This document shows positions 60,399-64,000 of a DNA stretch of 64,000 nt, piece by piece (position 1 is the stretch's first letter; every line of letters begins with the position of its first letter). The stretch covers positions 1 to 64,000 of the forward strand of contig JAHLLK010000004.1 of NCBI GenBank assembly GCA_020444165.1, read 5' to 3'. Source of the DNA: Deltaproteobacteria bacterium (GTDB lineage Bacteria > Desulfobacterota > Desulfarculia > Desulfarculales > Desulfarculaceae). The notes under the pieces are model-generated. The model was not told the origin of the DNA, searched no databases, and saw only the letters and a list, made by a program, of their open reading frames with translations. A program made the translations under genes and the position numbers.

Positions 60399-61871
60399 TT
60401 ACGACGCCCGGCTGGATTGGCTCTCTCCGGGCAGGACCAAGCTATTGGCCACCAGTTCCCAGAGATAGCGGACCTCCACATTAAGGTTGTACTCCCGGTT
60501 GAGGCTTTTCAGGATCTGATCGCGGCAGTTGTGGCAGGGCGTCACCACGCGGGACGCCCCGGTGCGCTTGATCTGCCGGGCCTTGAACCGGCCATAGAAA
60601 ACCCGCTCTTCGTTGAAGGACATGGCCCAGGCGCCGCCGCCGGCGCCGCAGCAGTAATTGCCTTCGCGGTTGGGGTACATCTCCACGAAGTTGGGCGTGC
60701 ATTGCCGGGCCACGAAGCGGCCCTCCTCGGCATAGCCCTTGCCAAAGGCCTTTTCCGACTTGCGGGTGTAGTTGCAGGGATCGTGATAGGTGGTCAGCTC
60801 CGGATGCCGCGAGGGATCCAGCTTTATGCGCCCTTCCTGGATGTAGCGGGCCAAAAGCTCCATTACGGTAACCACCTCGAACTTCTGTAAATCTTCCGGG
60901 AACCAGCGTTGCAGACCAAGCCTGGTCGCATAATAGGCGTGGCCTCACTCGGGTAGGAGTAAGGTCTTGCAATCCAGGCGGTGCATGTTCTCCACCACCC
61001 GTCCCACCAGGGTGCGCATGGACTCGTCGTCTCCGGTGAACAGGGCCCAGTTGACCCCTTCCCAGTTCACCGAGGGAATGGTCCAGTCCTCGCCGGCGGC
61101 GTGGAAGATCTTCCACCAGTGCTTCAGGTCGTCGGGCTCGGCAAAGGGCTCCTTGGAGTTCACGGTGATCATGAGGTTGGCCCCCACCTTGTCCACCGGC
61201 ACCTGGAAACCGGGGCAGCTCTCCTCGGCCAACTCCTGGCCCAACTGCCCCAAGAGGGCGAGAAAATCCTCCCGGGGAATGCCCAGGTTGTTGCCCCGGG
61301 CCAAGTCCATCAGCACCCCGCGGTGCATGGGATGGGGCACCCGGTCGCGGTCCCGGAGCCCGCGCACGGTCCGGAGCATGGCCACCAGCTCCACGTTCAT
61401 GGGGCAGGCTTCCTCGCATTTGCCGCAGAGGGTGCATTTCCAGGGCCACTGCGACTCGATCAGCTCCTCTTCCAAGCCCAGAACCACCTTCCGCACCGCC
61501 TTGCGGGGGTCCAGGCCGTCCACCCCGCTGATGGGGCAGGCGCTGGCGCAGCTCCCGCAGGTGAGGCACACGTCGGCCCAGGAGGCGTCCTTCCGGAGCC
61601 GGGTGGTCCGCCGCCCCAGGGTGCGCACGGTGGGCTGGTGCAGGTAGAGGTTTTTCTTGACGGTCTGGTCCGCGGCCAGGGGCTTGGTCCGGATGGTGGC
61701 CGGATTGATGTTGAACTCCCGGCACAGACGGTTGAACTCCTGGGGGCTCAACACGATGCCCTTGCCTGGCGCGGGACCGGCTTCCAGACGGCCTTGCTTG
61801 ATCCAATTGCGGATGGTGTTGCGGTGCACACCCAGCTTGTAGGACAACTCCGAGACTTTCACTACAAACAT
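60399..61871 (-). CDS. HdrC/HdrD-like iron-sulfur protein with N-terminal HTH, selenoprotein with in-frame UGA
   Basis: 490 residues with selenocysteine at position 309. The start at 61871 overlaps the protease stop (TGATG). Residues 1-55 are a MerR/excisionase-type HTH (VSELSYKLGVHRNTIRNWIKQG). Residues about 100-160 hold two ferredoxin motifs (CLTCGSCASACP, CTLCGKCEEACP) as in HdrC. Then the frame reads LLLPE-UGA-GHAYY: UGA at 60945-60947 sits in the conserved PECGHA cysteine of HdrD/DsrK-type proteins. The CCG domain follows (YHDPCNYTRK, NYCCGAGGGAW, CHNC). Simple ORF calling splits it in two. It would receive electrons from HdrA, and the HTH fusion is unusual. Confidence 0.85.
60910..60930 (-). 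promoter_or_regulatory. bacterial SECIS candidate of the HdrC/D-like gene
   Basis: UGC-GACCA / UGGUC-U-GCA forms an interrupted 8-bp stem with a GGCU loop 22 nt after the UGA. The position and G-rich loop fit a bacterial SECIS. The bulged U in the stem is a common feature of such elements. Confidence 0.6.
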
Positions 61872-62371
61872 CAGGCTCTCGCAATCTCTTGCAGAATCTG
61901 CAGAATCCACGCCGAGGCCCGGGGTACCGCCGCCGCCACCGGTGGGGACAGCCCGGGGTTCACCTGTTCCGGCCGCGCCGCCACCTTGACGGCCAGGATG
62001 CGCACCCGGGTGGCGGTCTGGGTGGCCAGCTCCCGGAGCAGGTTCAAGGACGGAAAATGGTGGACGCTGAAGTCATGAGCCTTGGCCGGGTCCACTTGGG
62101 ACACGGTCAACTCGGCCAACTCGCCGGGCGCCAGATCCGGAGGGTCGGCGGCGTCCACCAGGATCAATAGCCGGGGCCGGGTGGGGGAGAGCAGGAGGTC
62201 GAACAGGAGATCGCGGATGCCGGTGCCCACGTCGGCGGCATGGACCTCGTCCGGGAGCTGGTGGTGCGTGAGTAGGTGCTCAATTACGGCCGGACCGAAG
62301 CCGTCGTCGCCCAAGAGGGTGTTGCCACAGCCCAGGATCTGGATCGGCTTGGAAGTGAGTTGCTGGTACAT
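61871..62371 (-). CDS. hydrogenase maturation protease (HycI/FrcD family)
   Basis: 166 residues. The start IQILGCGNTLLGDDGFGPAVIEHL has the conserved GNxLLGDDGxG motif, and LLILVDAADP gives the second conserved aspartate of the nickel-sensing protease. These enzymes cut the C-terminal peptide of the large subunit after the metal site; the target is likely the DPULSCATH tail of MvhA in the same operon. It is the first gene of the operon, directly behind the promoter, and its stop overlaps the ATG of the HdrC/D-like gene. Confidence 0.85.
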   Translation of the reverse strand: MYQQLTSKPIQILGCGNTLLGDDGFGPAVIEHLLTHHQLPDEVHAADVGTGIRDLLFDLLLSPTRPRLLILVDAADPPDLAPGELAELTVSQVDPAKAHDFSVHHFPSLNLLRELATQTATRVRILAVKVAARPEQVNPGLSPPVAAAVPRASAWILQILQEIARA

Positions 62372-62436
62372 GAGAGCCCGTCGCGGCCCTGGGCCGAACT
62401 GAGGTTGTGCTCTTTGTGCTGTCTGTGCCCCCTTCC

Positions 62437-62473
62437 GATCAAATATTGATAGTACAAGTGAATTTGTTTGTCA
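62437..62473 (-). promoter_or_regulatory. promoter of the hydrogenase/Hdr operon with inverted repeat
   Basis: On the minus strand TTGACA (62468-62473), 17-bp spacer, TATCAA (62445-62450). An inverted repeat ATCAA-N3-TTGAT (62437-62449) overlaps the -10. The transcript would begin about 70 bp upstream of the protease gene. No FNR-type spacing (TTGAT-N4-ATCAA) is present. Confidence 0.6.
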
Positions 62474-62592
62474 ACCCTTCGCCGACCTCCCGATACAAAG
62501 AATTGGCGGTGAATTAAGGTATTAAGTTACTATTATTTCTGAAGGTTATAGGAACCGGCTCCCCGCGGGCCGTCCTTGGCGGGAACCCGTGG

Positions 62593-63474
62593 TCAGACCA
62601 ATTTTTTCCCGGCCGTAGCCGCGGCCTGCCACAGTGCATGGGCTTGGTAGGAACTTCGCACAAGTGGCCCGCTGGCCACGGCCCGGAAACCCAGGGCCAG
62701 GGCCTCCTCCCGCCAGGCCGCGAACTCGGCCGGGGGGAGGTGCCGGGCCACGGGCAAATGCTCCGGGGAGGGGGCCAGGTATTGGCCCAGGGTGAGGAGT
62801 CCGCAGCCCGCGGCCAGGAGGTCGCCCAGCACCTGACGCACCTCGTCCGGACGCTCGCCCAGGCCCAGCATGAGCCCGGACTTGATCCCTCCGCCCGGGG
62901 CCTGGGCCGCCCGGGCCAACAGCTCCAGGGAGCGGCCGTAGTCGGCCCCGGGCCGGGCCCGGGCATAGAGCCGGGGCACGGTCTCCAGGTTGTGGTTCAA
63001 CACCGCGGGCCGGGCGGCCAGCACGGTGGCCAGGCAATCGGCCCGGCCGCCCAAGTCGGAGATCAGGACCTCCAGGCCGGTGGCGGGACAGGCTTCCCGC
63101 ACCGCGGCCAGGGTGCGGGCCACCTGCCCGGCCCCGTGGTCGGGCAAATCGTCCCGGGTCACCATGGTGAGTACGCAATAGGTCAGGCCCATGGCCGCCA
63201 CCGCCCGGGCCACCCGGGCCGGCTCGGCCGGGTCGGGCGGGGACGGTGCGCCCTGGCGCACCGCGCAGAAGCGGCAGGCCCGGGTGCAGGTGGGGCCCAG
63301 GAGCAGGAAGGTGGAGGTGCCGGCGGCGAAACACTCGCCCCGGTTGGGGCAATGGGCCTCGCGGCACACGGTGTGGAGCCCCAGGCCGCGGTGCAGCTCC
63401 TCCAGGCCGCGCACCCGCCCGGCCGGCGGCAGGCGGTGTTTGAGCCAGGGCGGTTTGGGCTGACGGGGGGGCAT
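62593..63474 (-). CDS. lipA: lipoyl synthase
   Basis: 293 residues, a radical SAM enzyme that inserts sulfur into octanoyl groups. Both clusters are visible: the auxiliary cluster motif TVCREAHCPNRGECF near residue 40 and the radical SAM motif CTRACRFCAV near residue 65, plus the C-terminal RSSYQA that closes the auxiliary site. GGGAGA precedes the ATG. It stands alone and may serve the glycine cleavage system or 2-oxoacid dehydrogenases. Confidence 0.93.
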   Translation of the reverse strand: MPPRQPKPPWLKHRLPPAGRVRGLEELHRGLGLHTVCREAHCPNRGECFAAGTSTFLLLGPTCTRACRFCAVRQGAPSPPDPAEPARVARAVAAMGLTYCVLTMVTRDDLPDHGAGQVARTLAAVREACPATGLEVLISDLGGRADCLATVLAARPAVLNHNLETVPRLYARARPGADYGRSLELLARAAQAPGGGIKSGLMLGLGERPDEVRQVLGDLLAAGCGLLTLGQYLAPSPEHLPVARHLPPAEFAAWREEALALGFRAVASGPLVRSSYQAHALWQAAATAGKKLV

Positions 63475-63734
63475 GGTCTCTCCCGGTTTCGGGCCGACCG
63501 GGGCTATCTCCCCGGCCGCGGGCTGGGATCATGTTAGCACTTCCCACCCTCCCCCGCCGGGGCAAAGCCCGGGCCCCAGCCCTTGACAAACCGGTTAACT
63601 TCCGGCGACGTCTTGGCGACCCTATTGATTTTTCTAGCTAAGTCGCGGAATATGCCCACAAGGCACCGGCCACGGGCCGGCCTTGTGTTGGGCGGCGGAT
63701 GGCGGGTAGAATTGAACTATCAGAGGGGTCGCTT

Positions 63735-64000
63735 ATGGTCATGGAATCCGATCCGCGCGTGTTCAAGATCGAGTTCACACCCCCGTCACCAATTTTCCGG
63801 GGCGCTTACCGTCTGGCGGCCGGCGCCCTGGAGCGCGCCTTTCTGTTGCGGCGCCTGGACCAGGTGCACGCGGCCGCCCGCAGCGCGGCGAGCCTCTCCG
63901 AGTTCCTGGCCAAGAGCCTGGCGCTGTTGGGCGTGGAGGTGGAGGCGTCTCCCGCCACCCTGAGCCGCATCCCCGCCAAGGGCCCGGTGGTGGTGGTGGC
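63735..64000 (+). CDS. lysophospholipid acyltransferase-like protein, 5' part only
   Basis: The first 88 codons of a plus-strand gene running past the window. The product starts MVMESDPRVFKIEFTPPSP and reads on to SRIPAKGPVVVV, the sequence that in this family leads directly into an NHPFG-like acyltransferase motif. That motif itself lies outside the window, so the call rests on this lead-in only. GAGGGG precedes the ATG at 63735; a second ATG two codons later is an alternative. A hairpin, CACAAGGC/GCCTTGTG (63657-63687), lies in the presumed 5' untranslated region. Confidence 0.6.
   Translation, partial: MVMESDPRVFKIEFTPPSPIFRGAYRLAAGALERAFLLRRLDQVHAAARSAASLSEFLAKSLALLGVEVEASPATLSRIPAKGPVVVV

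Noticed and set aside
60399..61871. Two separate genes, HTH-ferredoxin and CCG protein
   Set aside because: The second part has no ribosome binding site or plausible start near 60944, and joining at the UGA restores the PECGHA-type motif and a continuous family profile.
62437..62449. FNR-type binding site at the hydrogenase promoter
   Set aside because: FNR sites are TTGAT-N4-ATCAA; here the half-sites are in the opposite order with a 3-bp spacer.
1..64000. CRISPR array, rRNA operon or prophage
   Set aside because: No spaced short repeats, no rRNA sequences and no phage structural or integrase genes are visible.

Overview
The window is very G+C-rich DNA, roughly two thirds by eye, with dense genes, many short overlaps (ATGA, TGATG) and regular use of TTG and GTG starts. 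The gene content points to an anaerobic, acetyl-CoA-pathway bacterium of the Desulfobacterota type (a Desulfarculus-like sulfate reducer or relative). It has a CO dehydrogenase with its ferredoxin, MetF and MetV, and an Mvh-type hydrogenase with Hdr-type subunits. This placement is inferred from gene content only; no rRNA or other phylogenetic marker was compared.

Layout. 1-8 kb: partial tRNA-Lys, ADP-ribosylglycohydrolase, PAS-SpoIIE phosphatase, ABC-F ATPase, nucleoside transporter and FapA-like protein. 8-13 kb: a large secreted TolB/BACON-like protein and a PAS signalling protein. 13-15 kb: metV-metF. 16-23 kb: an RND efflux operon (tetR-tolC-MFP-RND, minus strand) with a recognisable promoter and palindromic operator. 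23-31 kb: membrane glycosyltransferase, secreted protein, a Memo-AMMECR1 fusion with its radical-SAM partner, and an AT-richer NMT1/THI5-like binding protein. 31-41 kb: a spermidine-synthase-like membrane protein, a TPR/CsgG-like lipoprotein, a proton P-type ATPase, a CMD-family protein, a MORN protein and a DUF4412-like protein. 41-45 kb: two dynamin-like GTPases. 45-50 kb: FAD oxidoreductase-cooF-cooS. 50-53.5 kb: a Mla-type lipid transport operon. 53.8-62.4 kb: the hydrogenase/heterodisulfide reductase operon. 62.6-64 kb: lipA and the start of an acyltransferase.

The main result is in the last operon. Simple ORF calling breaks three of its genes at in-frame UGA codons. In each case the UGA falls where the family has a conserved cysteine, the reading frame continues into conserved family sequence, and a compact stem-loop with a G-containing loop lies 22-27 nt downstream. 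I read these as selenocysteine codons: Sec450 of the hydrogenase large subunit (a [NiFeSe] enzyme, DPU-LSC-ATH), Sec60 of a tandem HdrA, and Sec309 of an HdrC/HdrD-like protein (PEUGHA). The HdrC/D-like protein also carries an N-terminal helix-turn-helix domain, an unexpected fusion. The operon starts with a hydrogenase maturation protease behind a good sigma70-like promoter. Together the genes would form a selenium-dependent Mvh-Hdr flavin-based bifurcating complex, working alongside CODH and MetVF in the acetyl-CoA pathway.

The intergenic DNA also carries at least three interspersed repeat families. R1 is a G-rich hairpin ending in a GAAGTTTTTTGGGG tail (five copies). R2 is a four-hairpin element whose two copies show compensatory base changes. 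R3 is a palindromic element with ATTTCATG/CATGAAAT ends (two copies). Two of these elements sit inside the hdr-mvh operon.
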